Part shown: positions 34,911-47,800 of the stretch, piece after piece
How the letters are laid out: every line of letters begins with the position of its first letter
Numbering within the stretch: position 1 is the stretch's first letter
Source: Incurvaria masculella
Taxonomy: Eukaryota; Arthropoda; Insecta; Lepidoptera; Incurvariidae
Direction: 5' to 3'
DNA: 64,000 nucleotides
Assembly (NCBI GenBank): GCA_946894095.1
Contig: OX335665.1
Span: 630,001-694,000 of the forward strand
Made by a program: the position numbers and the translations under genes
The notes under the pieces: generated by a model
What the model was told of the DNA's origin: nothing
The model's database searches: none
The model's input: the letters and a program-made list of their open reading frames with translations, nothing else

Positions 34911-35236
34911 AGAAATACCAATGTAATAAGCATTTTCTCGTTCTAATAATGTCCATTCAATTCGTGAAGTTTCCCGAAACACCTTGTACAAGGATACACG
35001 AAGGCAGCTAAGTGAGGCACAAAGGAAAACTTTTCCCGCGCTTATGTCAATACAGGCCGAGTGCCTTATCAACCGTGACGTCACCGGCGATATCAGCTGG
35101 CGAGCGGAATGTCTCACGCTTTCAGCCGCGAACGCAACATTTTCAGCTGAAACGACGTCTCCTTGTGGCGTAGAATTGTTATAAAACAAAGAAAATATTG
35201 TATTTGCTAGGATACAATTTCGAGTAAAAATTCTAA

Positions 35237-35350
35237 GCAATGTAGCCGAGCAATATAAGGAAGGTCCTGGCATAACACCTAGTTCCCATGACCACATTAG
35301 GCTAATATCTGACGTTCAGTCTGGTATAAACCATCCATGTCCAGTTATGA
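35237..35350 (+). mobile_element. SINE B 3' fragment
   Basis: 'aatgtagccgagcaatataa' to 'ccatccatgtccag', the subtype found with the 5S head. Confidence 0.5.
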
Positions 35351-35462
35351 TACTTTTGAGATTACCGCGGTCGTTAGACAACGGGCTGAATGATTAGCTC
35401 GAAACGTCGGAGAATGTCTCTTCCTGCCGCGTGAAAAGCCGTAACATTTTTCAAACACATGT
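35340..35462. repeat. family Y repeat
   Basis: 'cgcgtgaaaagccgtaacat' plus 'gagattaccgcggtcgttag', the same two blocks that flank the 45.8-kb hairpin. Confidence 0.5.
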
Positions 35463-35650
35463 CCAGTTACATAAAAAAAGAACATCCCACAATCTACAAG
35501 TCGGTACGCGAGAGGGGGGACGGACAGGGGGGAGGAGGTCCCCCAATTGTTCAACGGAACGGAACAACCCAACAGGTGTGCGCCTGCGCACCCCAACGAG
35601 GAAGAAGCGCGCGCCGGTGTGGCGAACGAAACACATCCGTAGTGCGCGGG

Positions 35651-35765
35651 TTTTATTTATTTATTTATTTATTTAGGAAATCAACAGCTTATATTGACAG
35701 ACATGTTAACAGAAAATCTTATACTAAAATACAAGCCAATTATAGATTTCCACTTAATTATTATA
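35651..35765 (+). repeat. TTTA-rich repeat (family K)
   Basis: A TTTA run and then 'aatcaacagctt' and 'aagccaattatagatt', shared with 49938-50045. Confidence 0.4.
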
Positions 35766-35794
35766 ATGTTATGTAGATATTTTATAGCTCTTCA

Positions 35795-35880
35795 CGTTTC
35801 TTAACGTTTTTGTAGTCATGGACCCCTTGCGCAAGTTGAAAACATGACGGACCCCGACCGAACTCAATCGAAGGGAAAGA
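35795..35880. mobile_element. hAT-like MITE fragment
   Basis: 'tttcttaacgtttttgtagt' and 'catggacccc' match the end of the 30.5-kb element. Confidence 0.45.
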
Positions 35881-35895
35881 AACGAGACATTTGAA

Positions 35896-36010
35896 AAACC
35901 GACCAAGTGCGAGTAGTACTCGCATACGAAGGGTTCCGTACGATTAGGCAAGATTTGACTCAAAGAAATCACGTTTCTTGTATTGGGGACCGCTTTAGTT
36001 TTAGTGTTTT
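35896..36010 (+). mobile_element. family C element, left part
   Basis: 'accgaccaagtgcgagtag' to 'ggaccgctttag'. Confidence 0.55.
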
Positions 36011-36025
36011 ATATATTTTACTTTT

Positions 36026-36320
36026 TTAGGGTTTCGTACCTAAAGGGTGAAAACGGAACCCTATTACTAAGCCTCCGCTGTCCGTCCGTCCGTCCGTCCG
36101 TCCGTCTGTCACAGGGCTGTATCTCATGAACCGTAATAGGTAGGCAGTTGACATTTTCATAGAGTGTGTATTTATTTTGCCTCTGTAACAACAAATAGGT
36201 AAAATAAAAAAATTATAGAAATTAAAGGGGGGTCCTATACAAAAAACCTGATTTTTTGTGTTAAATCTTGTACGATGGTACGGAACCCTTCGTGTGCGAG
36301 TCCGACTCGCACTTGGCCGG
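36026..36320 (-). mobile_element. family C element, near full length
   Basis: Complete copy with six CCGT units. Its 'ccggtt' end abuts a third, plus-strand fragment. Confidence 0.75.
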
Positions 36321-36425
36321 TTTTTTTTTTTCATAGCGGCAACAGAAATACACAATTTTTGCTGTCTACCTATTACGGTGCATGATATACGGCCCTGTGA
36401 CGGACGGACGGACAGACGGACGGCG
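36321..36425 (+). mobile_element. family C element, middle fragment
   Basis: 'catagcggcaacagaaatac' to the GGAC units at 36402-36422. Confidence 0.55.
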
Positions 36426-37249
36426 TTGAACAACCACAGAACACTTGAATCAAGTATTTTTTTTATTATTACCAAAGATATCCAAGGCTTCTTTGACTAA
36501 TGTAGGCTTTGAAAGTTTACCAGACATAGAATCCAACAAAAAACTCTTCGATTTTAAATGTTTGTGGATGACGACGATAAATGAACTCAAGGTAATTTTC
36601 TTCACACGGTGGAGTAATCATAAATAATGACATCTAAAAAATTAAATGCTTTCGTTTTGTTAATTATATCAATCACTCCAACTCTCTTCTACAGGCAACT
36701 GGATTTTCGCTTTGACTTTTTTCACAAATGGCAACACTGTAAGTGCCGCCACAATCTTTGTGGCTGCTTGCAACCGCTTAGCGTCGTCGGTAGAATTTCC
36801 ACAGTAAAACAAATGACGGTCGTTTTCGCAAAACGCTTTCTTTTAAGATTAATATAAATTCTCGCAATATGGGTTTAAACGTTTTCCATTTTGGATATTA
36901 TTAATTTGGCGTTTTTGGCTAATGCTTCGGCAAAAATTTGTTACTCCATGCAGTCCGCAGTATGATAAAAACCGTGATTGCGTCTTCGTAGCCTTGCAAT
37001 AATATCCCGATTATGAAAGCTAATTGACCATGAAGATATATATACTTTTGCACCGATACTGCTTTGCCAATGCGTGTTACTGTGTACACAGCCGCCCCGT
37101 AGTCAAACATATCTGTCAAAACTGTCTTCTACGACACACTTGGTAAAACTCTTATTTCTAACATCAAAGTAAATCAATTGTAGAGTAGGTTTTGATGTTG
37201 ACAACTTTTTACCTCATATAAGGACCCTAGGTTGTAATTTGAGGGAAAT
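36426..37249. other. anonymous sequence
   Basis: Several short frames; none has a recognisable product. Confidence 0.4.
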
Positions 37250-37410
37250 TCTGTGTATTTCCTGGGGAAATAATGTGTGTTTTAGGAATTACATTTGATT
37301 GAATACATAATTTACTTCATAACTGCTACTCGCACTGCTGCTCACGGTACCCAAGTAGAAGGTGGAGAATGCCCCTGAGTGCAATTTTGAGTGCAATAAT
37401 CATATACAAA
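37250..37410 (+). repeat. LINE 3' UTR fragment
   Basis: Contains 'ctgctcacggtacccaag' and 'gagtgcaataatcata', the reverse of the tail seen at 9240-9380, so the two are copies of one LINE end in opposite orientation. Confidence 0.45.
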
Positions 37411-37419
37411 TTTAAAAGA

Positions 37420-37765
37420 TACCTCGACAGGGAGTCGATTCCATAGTTTAACGACCCTATAGATTACGGGTATAGAGGATCAGTTCGTTCTTATTTTTGG
37501 TGTGTCGATGAACTGTGATGATGATGTGGAATTCTCCATGGTAAAGATGATAGAATACAGAGTGAGACCCAACTTCCCTTTAAAATCGAGGGTCTCAAAA
37601 TTCAGGGAACGCACGGCTCGACGCTGCATCGAGTCCAGGGAGTCAAGCTGGTGCTTAGCTGAGCCGCCTCGCAAATGCGAACAATACCATAATTCCCGGT
37701 GCCATGCCAGGATATGTCCTTGCTTCACGGTCCAAACCACATACATATCACGTCAATCAATAATG
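37420..37765 (-). pseudogene. LINE C-terminal fragment
   Basis: The minus-strand frame has 'ELWYCSHLRGGSAKHQLDSL' followed by 'DSMQRRAVR', the conserved thumb-side motif of CR1/Jockey-like LINEs in moths. Confidence 0.65.
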
Positions 37766-38210
37766 TACATCCCTTCGAAATTCGAGGGTCTCTAAATTCT
37801 GGGATACCCTTGGGTCGTCGACGAGCTAAGAACTCACGTTGTTCGATATAATATGCAGAGTATATGCATAATATGCCCATCTGGGGTAACCACTTTCGTA
37901 AATTCGTGGCGGGAAAGTTGGTGTTTTATTTAGATAGGTGTTATATGGTGTAAATTCTTTGTTGCGAAAACATACAAGTGAGTATGTTGCTAAACAAACC
38001 TCGGTTTTATCAAGATCTGACGCGCTCAACCGACACTTGATGTTGCGACACACGTTTCAGACAGTAGATCTGTAAGGGCATTCTTATTACCCTAAATCCA
38101 CGTACGTATATGTTAATGTATCCTTTTTTGAATGATCGAGAAATACTTGGAAACGATTCAAACATTGGAAGTCTAGAGTGAGAAAAAAAATACTGCAATT
38201 ATTTAAATAA
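37766..38210. other. anonymous sequence
   Basis: Nothing recognised. Confidence 0.4.
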
Positions 38211-38410
38211 CTAGCTGCGGTACCCGGCTCCGCTCGGGTTAGTGTCGGCTAAATTATTTCATGTATAAAAAGTAGCCCACATGCATGACTGATCCAAAAT
38301 AGGGTCAAACTGGTCGAGGACAATGTATCCATCTACCAAATTTCATCAAGATCATTCGCATGATTAGCATGATTTGATTAGAAACATCCAATAATTCCCA
38401 TTTAGAGCTG
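38211..38410 (+). repeat. 'ctagctgcggtacccggct' repeat
   Basis: Begins ctagctgcggtacccggctc and includes 'caaatttcatcaagatc', the pattern of a very common insect retroelement end. Related starts are at 54465 and 63403. Confidence 0.45.
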
Positions 38411-38436
38411 CGTTGACAGTTGGTGGCTATTTAAAA

Positions 38437-38556
38437 AAAAACTTAAAGGGCTCTTATTACTAAAGTGCTGATTATCTTGCAAGCTGCTAAGAAAGGCCCT
38501 TAAAGTGTAGCGATTATGCTAATCAGCACTATGTGAAAAAGGCCCTAACTGTCAGT
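38437..38556. mobile_element. family H element just upstream of the PTB start exon
   Basis: 'aacttaaagggctcttatta' to 'gtgaaaaaggcccta'. Confidence 0.5.
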
Positions 38557-38628
38557 TCTTAAATGCTTTTGTTTTTTTGTTCGAATTTTATCATGTACTA
38601 TGAAATTATGTTACCTATTTTCTTTCAG

Positions 38629-38805
38629 GAACTTCATGAAATTATCTCTCCTGTGCTGCTCGACATTTGAAGGCGTGCCCTAAAACGAGAAATGGAAAAC
38701 AAAGAACGAAAACCCGTATTTATTTGAACGGAGTGCTTTGAACTCGACAAAATGGCGGACAAGGAAGGACCTGTCACTTTGGAAGATCTACCTATAACAT
38801 TTCAG
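38629..38805 (+). CDS. PTB gene: exon with start codon (coding part 38752-38805)
   Basis: The exon begins after the acceptor tctttcag at 38621-38628 and ends at 38805 before gtaatt. Coding starts at 38752 and gives 18 codons ending TFQ in phase 0. Two short upstream reading frames lie in the leader, 38636-38683 (15 codons plus stop) and 38692-38727 (11 codons plus stop). The acceptor implies at least one upstream non-coding exon. Confidence 0.8.
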
Positions 38806-41800
38806 GTAATTGCTATTTCAGGTTTTCATTTCATATACACTAGACAAAAACTGATTTTGTTTGGAAAAGTAGTTTTATTTATTTATTTACTTTGAACGTT
38901 CCGTCGACAGTTTTGTAAATACATTAGGCATAGTATTATTGTAAAAGATTGTAAATGACTTAAATTAACAAGTACACAAATACACAAAAAAAATACAATT
39001 GAAACCTAAGATTAAATTCAATTAACATAAAATAACTTATTAAAATGTAAACAATGTATATCGTAACAGTTAAATCTTAAACAGTTCTTACAGGAAGGAC
39101 TGTTTAAGTCCTTCCTGTAAGAAGTTGTCCGCTTCGTTTTATTTATTATGTGCCTCGGTAGCCCGTGGCGCCACACCTTACTTTTCGAAAATAGAAGTGT
39201 GGCAACTCTAGGCGCAGTCGAGTTCTGAATGGGTGCCTATTTCCGAGCGATGATGCTAGCCGTGGTCCGAATTTAACGTAAAACTGTAGATTCCCTTCCT
39301 AACATACTAGGTTGGTACCAGAGCCCACCTGTGTGTGAAGTCCGACTTGTCACATAAATTGGCATTTACGCCAAAGCGGCAAGACTGTTTGATTTGACAG
39401 CTTACTCACCGCTACCGTAAATATATTGACGTTGGCGTTTACAATAACCGGTAGTTCTAGTTTCATTTTGACATTGAATAAGTAAAATCAGAGAATAAGT
39501 AGTAAAAGTTTGTATGGGTTTGACGTTTTAACGTAACTTGGAAGTTCCGTAAACGCCAGTTAAGGCGAGAACTCGTACTAATCATACTGATCATTGAATG
39601 AACGATGGTCGACGCGGCAATGGTTGGTTTCATGTTTTGTTCCTAGTTCAATTCGGCCGTGCAATATAAAGACCCCAGGTTATACTATGGGGGGAATACC
39701 TAGACGGGAATGCATTCCACAGTTCACCGACACTATAAATGAAGGATTTACAGGATCGGTTGGTTTTAAATGGAGTAATTTCGACGGTCGATTGGCATTG
39801 ATCATGGGATGGGAGAAAAGGAATGGAGAGATGACGTTATGAAGCTCCGTTGGACTAATATCGTGACAGTATTTGTGGTACATATTAGCCAACCATGTCC
39901 ATTTGCTTAAAAGCGGGTCCTTATCTCTCATACAGGTGCGAATAAAACACATAATCTCATAACAAAACTTTTAATTTTCTCATTGATTAAGTTGGTATTT
40001 CCTATAATTATACTAATTAAAAATCTTATCTTAATTGAATTTGATTAACGTAATATTTAGATCTAATCTACAACATTATCATCAAAGGCAATTATGGGCC
40101 GAGAACCGAATATTGAGTCCGGCCGGCCGACAATTTTTCAGGTATCCAAGGGCCTTTAGTCAAACTTATCACCTAAATTCAAACCGATCGACTCGCGTTT
40201 TCGCGTTGGAGAGCGCATTGGCAAGACCGAGTTTGATTTGACAGCTTACGCCGTAAATGGATATTTGAGCGGCTCGTAGCCAGTGGCGCGGGGACTGGCC
40301 TAGCGTACCAGAGGCCTGGGTTCAATTCCGATATGCACAGCTGTCTTTCTCTTTCCGAGATCGATAAGTGCATTTCGTCACGAATGCGAGCTGCTCCCTG
40401 GTTCGGAATCCATGCAAAAATGTACGTTCCCTTTTCCTACTAGGTGGTAGGGTTTAAGCCAGCCCGGGTTGGTACCATCGCATTGGATGAAAAGATGGTC
40501 GAAGCGGCAATGAAGTTCAACGAAGTTCAATGTAGCCGTGCTCATAAAGGGAAGGTCCTGGCATGGAACCTAATTCCTTCGGGAATGTGGTGTATTGGGC
40601 TAATATCATAACGGTAGTTGTGTGGTATTAGCCATACATGTCAGGTCGCATGAAAAAAAATTAGTTGGCGTTGCCGTTTACGCCGACACCGCGTTTTCAA
40701 TAAATAATAGTTCGAGTTGGTTTTTGACAGGTTGAAGAATAAAATTCGTATGGGTTTCACGTGTTTACCTAACTTCGAAGTTTCGTAAACGCCAATTAGG
40801 TGGGAACTCGGACCAACCATACTGGAGAGTAAGTCCTTTAATAGCTAACTCCTCTTTCTAACGTTAGATAACGCCGGAATCACACAAAATAGTATCAAAT
40901 TCACTCATTCAAGACAATCACTTCAGAAAGCTTAATTGTATGTCCGTATGTTTATTAAAAAATGTCTGTATTTTTAATTAAATAAAAGTTGTTAATTAAG
41001 GTAAAAAAGACAACTTTTTTCCAATGTTTTTGCCCCAATCTTTTTCAATGTAAAAGGTATATAAAAAAAAACCAAAACACACAGACGTAGATTTTGTCGA
41101 TATATTATAGACACCCAAAATGACACAAACATTCAGAGCATGTAAACAGTTATCACCAGTATTATGGGTAATTGATGGGGTACTACCCCTCTCTACTACT
41201 AATACTGCCATCCCGCTCGACTTCCCATACAAACGGGCAAAGAAGATCACGCCGATATTTCTTGTCAGAGATCCCAAATTTTGCTCAAAATGGCTTGATC
41301 GAACTAGATGTCTGATGACCGTTGGCATTGTTACATTGTGTTTGGTTTCTAAGTTATAAGGTCCGAAAGTTCGAATTTTTCGCGCGTTTTATACAATAAC
41401 TTTGGAGGTGGATTACGCAATGACCTTCTCAGACATCGCTTGTTTAATCAAAATTTATAATCTATTTGGTTTTTTTTGTTAGATTTTTGACTACAGTGGT
41501 CGTGGTTTACTTTTAGCTATAAGTCGTTTTGTAATTAATATTTTCGTAAATCTAACCGTATCATACACTTGTCTTTTGCACATTGTCTTTTTTGTGGACA
41601 TGTTGCATCTTCCTCATCTCGGAGCCTGTCTTTTTCTTTGAAACAGAGAAGGTCCCAGAGCGCAACAGCACAGTTTTGTACCGTGCCCGCGAATGAGTTC
41701 GTTCCACCGGGTTGAGCCACCTTTTTCGCCTAGCATTATTTATGACTTTTTTTTTCTTTTAGTTCTGCTCCACGAGTCGTAGCTCCTCAAGAATTGCCAA

Positions 41801-44800
41801 ATCTTTTTTTTAAATCTGACTGGAAGTTCCAGAGATTAAATTTAGTTCAGAGGTTAAGAGCGTTTAAACATAAAAAATATTCAGTTTTATTACATTAGTA
41901 AATTTTCCACATCCACATTTGTGTGGTTTTGATTATACTATTAGATGTTAAACGAATAGTTGTAAACTCCGCAACAATAAAACTCCTGTATTCATGGCAC
42001 GGATAGCTTGCTCCAATTTCCGTCCGTTCCTAACCACAGAATCGCCTCCCTTTGTCTATGGTAGCCACATCCTTTGAATTGTCTACGGGCCTTTAATTAC
42101 AGTTCAAATCCTAGCCCCGGTTATGCACCACTTTCTTTCTCTTTCTGAGTTGGATTCGTGCATTTCGTTATGAATATGAGCTGTTCCATGGTTCGGAACC
42201 CATGTAAAACTGTAGGTCCCCACTCTCTACTAAGTGGAGGGTTAAGCTCGCCAGGTTTGATATCATCGCATGGATGAAAAGATGGTCGAAGCGGCAATGA
42301 AATATTGTCCGTGTTTTCCATACAGTTAGATGTAGCCGTGCTTAAAAAGGTCCTGGAATGGCACCTAATTCCTTCGGGAATGTGGTGTATTGGGCTAATA
42401 TCATACCGGTAGTTGTGTGGTATTAGCCACTTGGTATGTAATGTTTCATAAAAAAACCTGCGTGGATGTACGTAAACATAGTGACACTAAATGGTAGTCA
42501 TCAGATGTGTTCAATTGACGTACCATTTATTTGATGAACATTATACCTACGAAGGTAACAATGTCTGACCATGGAACTGAATATAAAGTGAACACCGGTA
42601 AACGTCTCGAAATCCGTGGAGTAGCCATTTTACTTTTTAAATTGTATGAAGGCTCCATATGACGCTAACCTCTAACATTTTGGGTTTATTTTTATTTTAT
42701 CTCAGCGTCTGTTAAGCATAAACACCGGGAAATATCAAAGTTATGACCGTAAAACTGTTTTAATAAGTTGCTAGTATTCTTTAAAAAATATATGTTTGTA
42801 AGCAAATATTTACAAGTGTTTACTAGGTTTTCAAGCCGGCGTTTGATAACTGTAAATGATTTGGATCATTTTCTTTTTTGTGGCACAACATAACATGTTT
42901 ATCTAGTGGATAATCGTGAAATATATATTTATTCACTTTAGAAAGTAGACTTTACGGTCAGAAACCTAAATTTTTTTTCGCGCTCGATTTTCACGCGTAT
43001 ACAACAATGAATCCTAACGCAAACTCAGTGCTTCCGGAGATCGCCATTATCATTTGTTTGCTGAACGCTGGAGACAGTTGGAGCCTTAAGTCTGTTTTTA
43101 ACCGACTTCAAAAAAGGAGGAGGTTATCAATTCGTCTGTATGTTTTTTTTTGTTTTTTTATGTTTGTTACCTCATAACTTTTGCTGGGTGAACCGATTTT
43201 GATGATTATTTTTTTAAATGATAGCTAGTGCTTTCCAAGTGGTTCCATTATAATTTGGGTAAGTTTTGACAATGATATCCATGAGAAAATCATAAAAGTC
43301 TTAAATTTGTATTAAGATGTGCGCGACAAATGGACGAATAACTCAATATAACGCCAACCGATTTCGGTGATTCTTTTTTTATTGGAAAGGACGTGTGACG
43401 AAAGGAAGAAATTAGTAAGGAAGAAATTTGTAAGTGTACTTCAGATTCACTAAAAATAAACAAATAAAAAAAATAAAAAAAAAAATAACGGACTTCAAAG
43501 AAAAAGCACTAAAAAGTAAAAAAATATTTCAATTTTTGTAGTTACAATTTCTGTTATTTTTTGAGTCGGTGTCAGCCAAGGTTAGGTTAGGTTAGGTTAG
43601 GTTAGGTTAGGTTAGGTTCTCTTGATTGGCGCAGCGCGTGCCCGGCTGACGCCGACTCAAAAAATTACAGAAATCGTAACTACAAAATTTGAAATTATTT
43701 TTTACTTTTTAGTGCTTTTTCTTTGAAGTCGGTTATTTTTTTTGTTAATTTTTTTTTATTAATTTTGCTCCAGTACCTAAATAGTACTTGTACCTCAATT
43801 TCAATGTCTCTGCTGTGCTGCTGGCTCCCCAATCAGTTGATACTTCAGTCACCAAGCTGTATACACCGTTCTAACCTTATGGATTCATAAATTCATGCTG
43901 TCCTCTCGCACTTTTAATTACTAGAGGGTTTAATATAATCCACTTAACATTTTCTGTTGATGCTTGCATGATTATATTTTGATTCCGATTATCCCGTGAA
44001 TTTAAAGTGATTGTCATTGAACAGCGTGCACAACATAAAAGTGTTTTTTAAGATTTACGTTTTTTCAAATGTCGGTATGTGTATCAAATCTTTGAGTGTC
44101 GTTGATTTATAAAATAGATTTTTCGTAAATACATCCCAACAACGTTCAGAATACTAATATCGACTCCGCACAAGTCTCTGTGCGATACCTGTGACGTCAC
44201 ATCCTGTTCTCTATTCAAATGTGGCGCGTTCTAATTTCCAACAGCAGTGATGAGCAGATTAGTGGTGAAGAGCCGTTAGTGAAAATATCGATATGATTGA
44301 AAATTAAAACTAAATAACTTGTCATAAATATATTACGCTATTTTACAAACGAACACCTGAACATATTAAAAACATTTATGTATTCATTAATTTAGGACTA
44401 ACATGTCCCGCCTATCTGCTCAGGAAAGCGAAAGCGACTAAGGCTGAAATAAATAGTCGTAACAGAAACTAAGACTAACGAAAAGTAGTATTTTGTGACG
44501 TCAATTTGCATAACTTTGAGATTTCGTCCATACAAAATGTGTCAAAGTGACGTCACAAAGTACTACTTTTGGTTAGCCTTAGTTTTTGTTACGACTATTT
44601 ATCTCAGCCTTAGTCACAGATGACACTTAGAAGCTCTCGCCTGACGTCATTAAACATCAAATGTTATTTTAGTATCGTCGCACTCTAATTAGAATGATTA
44701 GAAAGGGACAACACTAGGGTGACTCGTGGCCGCCATTTCGTGAGTACGGAAGCGTTGTGACTCTCCGGTGAGTCACCGGTGACACACAAGTGAGAATTTC

Positions 44801-47800
44801 ATGAGTAGACCCCCAGGTGAAGTTTATTGTCGCTTATCCTTTGCTCGCATACGAATTTAAAAGGAATAAAAATATGTATCTCACTTTATATGAGCAAGAT
44901 CCATATTTTTTTCTTTTTTAGTATACTTACCAATCCAATAAATTAATTAGCGAGGAATAGGTTAGGATGCAGGTTAGTTCTATAGTATTTTGTTTACTAA
45001 GTGTTTTATTTCTTTATCTGTATCTGTGTTTCCTCCAAAAAATAAAAAATAAACCTTTTTGGTTAAGGCTAATTATAGAGATAAAAATATTTTTAAATAA
45101 AAAAAGGACCGCCTTCAAAAAAATCGGAACTAAAAAGCAAAAAATTATTAGTTACTTTTAATTAATGTACGAAAAGCTATTTTAATTCTAACTAATTATG
45201 TACAAATTATGTAATTATGTAAAAAAAATGGGACCAACTAGAAAGTATACCCTTTCGAACAAAAAAAGAATTTTCCAAATCGGTCCAGGGGTCTTCGAGT
45301 AATCGGTGAACATACATAAAAAAAAAAAAAAAGATTCCGACGAATTGATAACCTCCTCCTTTTTTGAAGTCGGTTAAAAATAACGTTACAGTCCTACACA
45401 CATTTGCCACTAGAGTGCACAAAATGGTACGTTCTAAATTTAATTCCCCAACAAATCTACACTAAAATATGAGCTAATCGATATTACGAAACGACAATTC
45501 GGTCTACGTTCATATTGCTAGATGCTAATCAATGCTATTAGTCGATGCTATTAGACCACTATTCGGGACTGATTACTGGGAGTTGTTGACCGTATCATTA
45601 CTATGGCATTAATGTTATATCCATGGATCTGCATTTCATTGTGAACGATTCAGTTCTTTGTTCTTTTGTATGATTTTATCAAAATAGAGTTAATACCTAA
45701 CACTTTATCAAAGTTTTTTTCTACTATTAAACCTCGTAAATCTCTCAGTGCTCTTTCGTTGTACTTTTTTTGGTTGGAATTCTTGAAATGTTTGAAAAAG
45801 GTTACGGCTTTTCACGCTGCAGGAACAGACATTCTCTCACAGGAATGTCTCTTCCTGCCGCGTGAAAAGCCGTAACATTTTTCAAACATGTCTAACGACC
45901 CTGGTAATCTCAAACGTATCATAGAATTCTTGAAAACCTAGAACAAACGACTAACAGTCGTAATCAGAGTAAACTGTCAAAATTTAGTACGCGGAACCAT
46001 ACACAAGTGCTATTTAGTCCGGCGATAATCACGTGTTCAAGTTAGTCCGTCCACTGTTAGAACGATGCTAATTATAGGATTAATTTTTTAGAGTTCTGTT
46101 TCTCAAAATGAAAAAAAAAAACTATTAAAGGATCACTTCGTTGTCAACCTGTCTGTCAAGATTATTTTTGTCAGGAACGCGTAGAGGCATTATTTTGAAA
46201 TTAATATTCAATTCTTAGATCTATGGTTATAGATGTTTGAATTGAAGGATTTGGCGTTTCATCATGTATTTACCTAGAATCATGATATTTGAAAAGAACG
46301 TAGGTCTCACAGCGCAAATAAAGAAAACACTCTGAAAATTGTTATTTTATACTCTTATGACACAAAAAAGAAAATTCTATCGGTGATTCCAGGTGAAGTA
46401 CCTCGGGCAGAGCGACGCCCGTGGGCTGTGGGGTATCAAGCACACCCGGAGACCTGTCGACTTGATGGTGGCAGCTGCGAAGGCTCTTCCCCCTGGTAAC
46501 ATTCGCTTTCATAACCTTCCTATGTCAGCCTGGAATTTGGAGGTTCTACATTTTATATTTTTTTATTTTAAGGCGGCCCATCCCGCTCAACTCCCCAAAC
46601 AAACGGGGAAAGAAGATCACGCCCATATTTATTGTCAAAGATCCCAAATTTTGCTCAAAATAGCTTTATTTGATCGAACTAGATGTCTGATGACCGTTGG
46701 CATTGTAAAATTGTGTTTAGTTTCTAAGTAATACTCGTAAGGTCCGAAAGTTCGGATTTTTCGCGCGTTTTATGCAATAACTTTGGAGGTAGATTACGCA
46801 ATGATAATGTAAGAATATCTTAAAAAGATTAGTCATCAGACATAGCTTGTTTAATCACTATTTATAATCTATTTGGTTTTTGTTAGATATTTGACTACAG
46901 CGGTCGTGGTTTACTTTTAGCTATAAGTCGTTTTGTAATTAACATTTTCGTAAATCTTACCTACCTTAAGGTGGCCCAACCCGGCGGCACTAACTCAATC
47001 GCGGGCACGGTACAAAACCGTGCTGTTGCGCTCTGGGAACTTCTCTGTTTCAAAGAATAAGACAGGCTCCGTGATGAGGAAGATGCAACATGTCCACAAA
47101 AAAGACAATGTGCATTTTGTATGATTTGGTAAGATTTACGAAAAATGTTATTTTAAAACGACTTATAGCTAAAAGTAAACCACGACCGCTGTAGTCAAAA
47201 ATCTAACAAAAACAAAATAGATCGTAAATCTTAATTAAATAAGCTGTGTCTGATGACTAATCTTTTTACGATGTTCTTACTTTATCATTGCGTAATCCAC
47301 CCCCAAAGTTATTGTATAAAACGCGCGAAAAATTCGAACTTTCGGACCTTATAACTTAGAAACCAAACACAATTTTACAATGTTAATGGTCATCAGACAT
47401 CTAGTTCGATCAAATAAGGCTATTTTGAGCAAAATTCTGAATCTCTGACAAGAAATATGGGCGCGATCTTCTTTCCCCTTTTGTATGGGGAGATGAGCGG
47501 CTCCAACTGAGTCCAACGTTCCACAAGCAGCTGGCTTGAAGGAACCCTAACGTTGTTGTATGCGCCTCAAAATAGTTTTCAGGCGAGCGAAATTTTGGTT
47601 TTTGGTGTGTAAAGTCTAGTTTTTAAAATTAATTAATATATATGAATATATGAATTCACTAGATAATTATGTGATCTAGTAATTAAAAAAAAGAAATATT
47701 TCTAAATCATCTATTGTTTCCAAGCACCGGCCTATAAACCTAGTAAATTGGTATTTACAAACCTATATTTTTTAAAGAATATAAGGAACCCATTAAAGCC

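Noticed and set aside
43580..43618. Chromosome end or telomere
   Set aside because: The TTAGG tract is under 40 bp, sits inside a transposon and has genes on both sides.
46393..46731. 112-codon frame starting at PTB exon 2
   Set aside because: Only the first 34 codons are exon. The rest is intron and a TTAA-bounded transposon.
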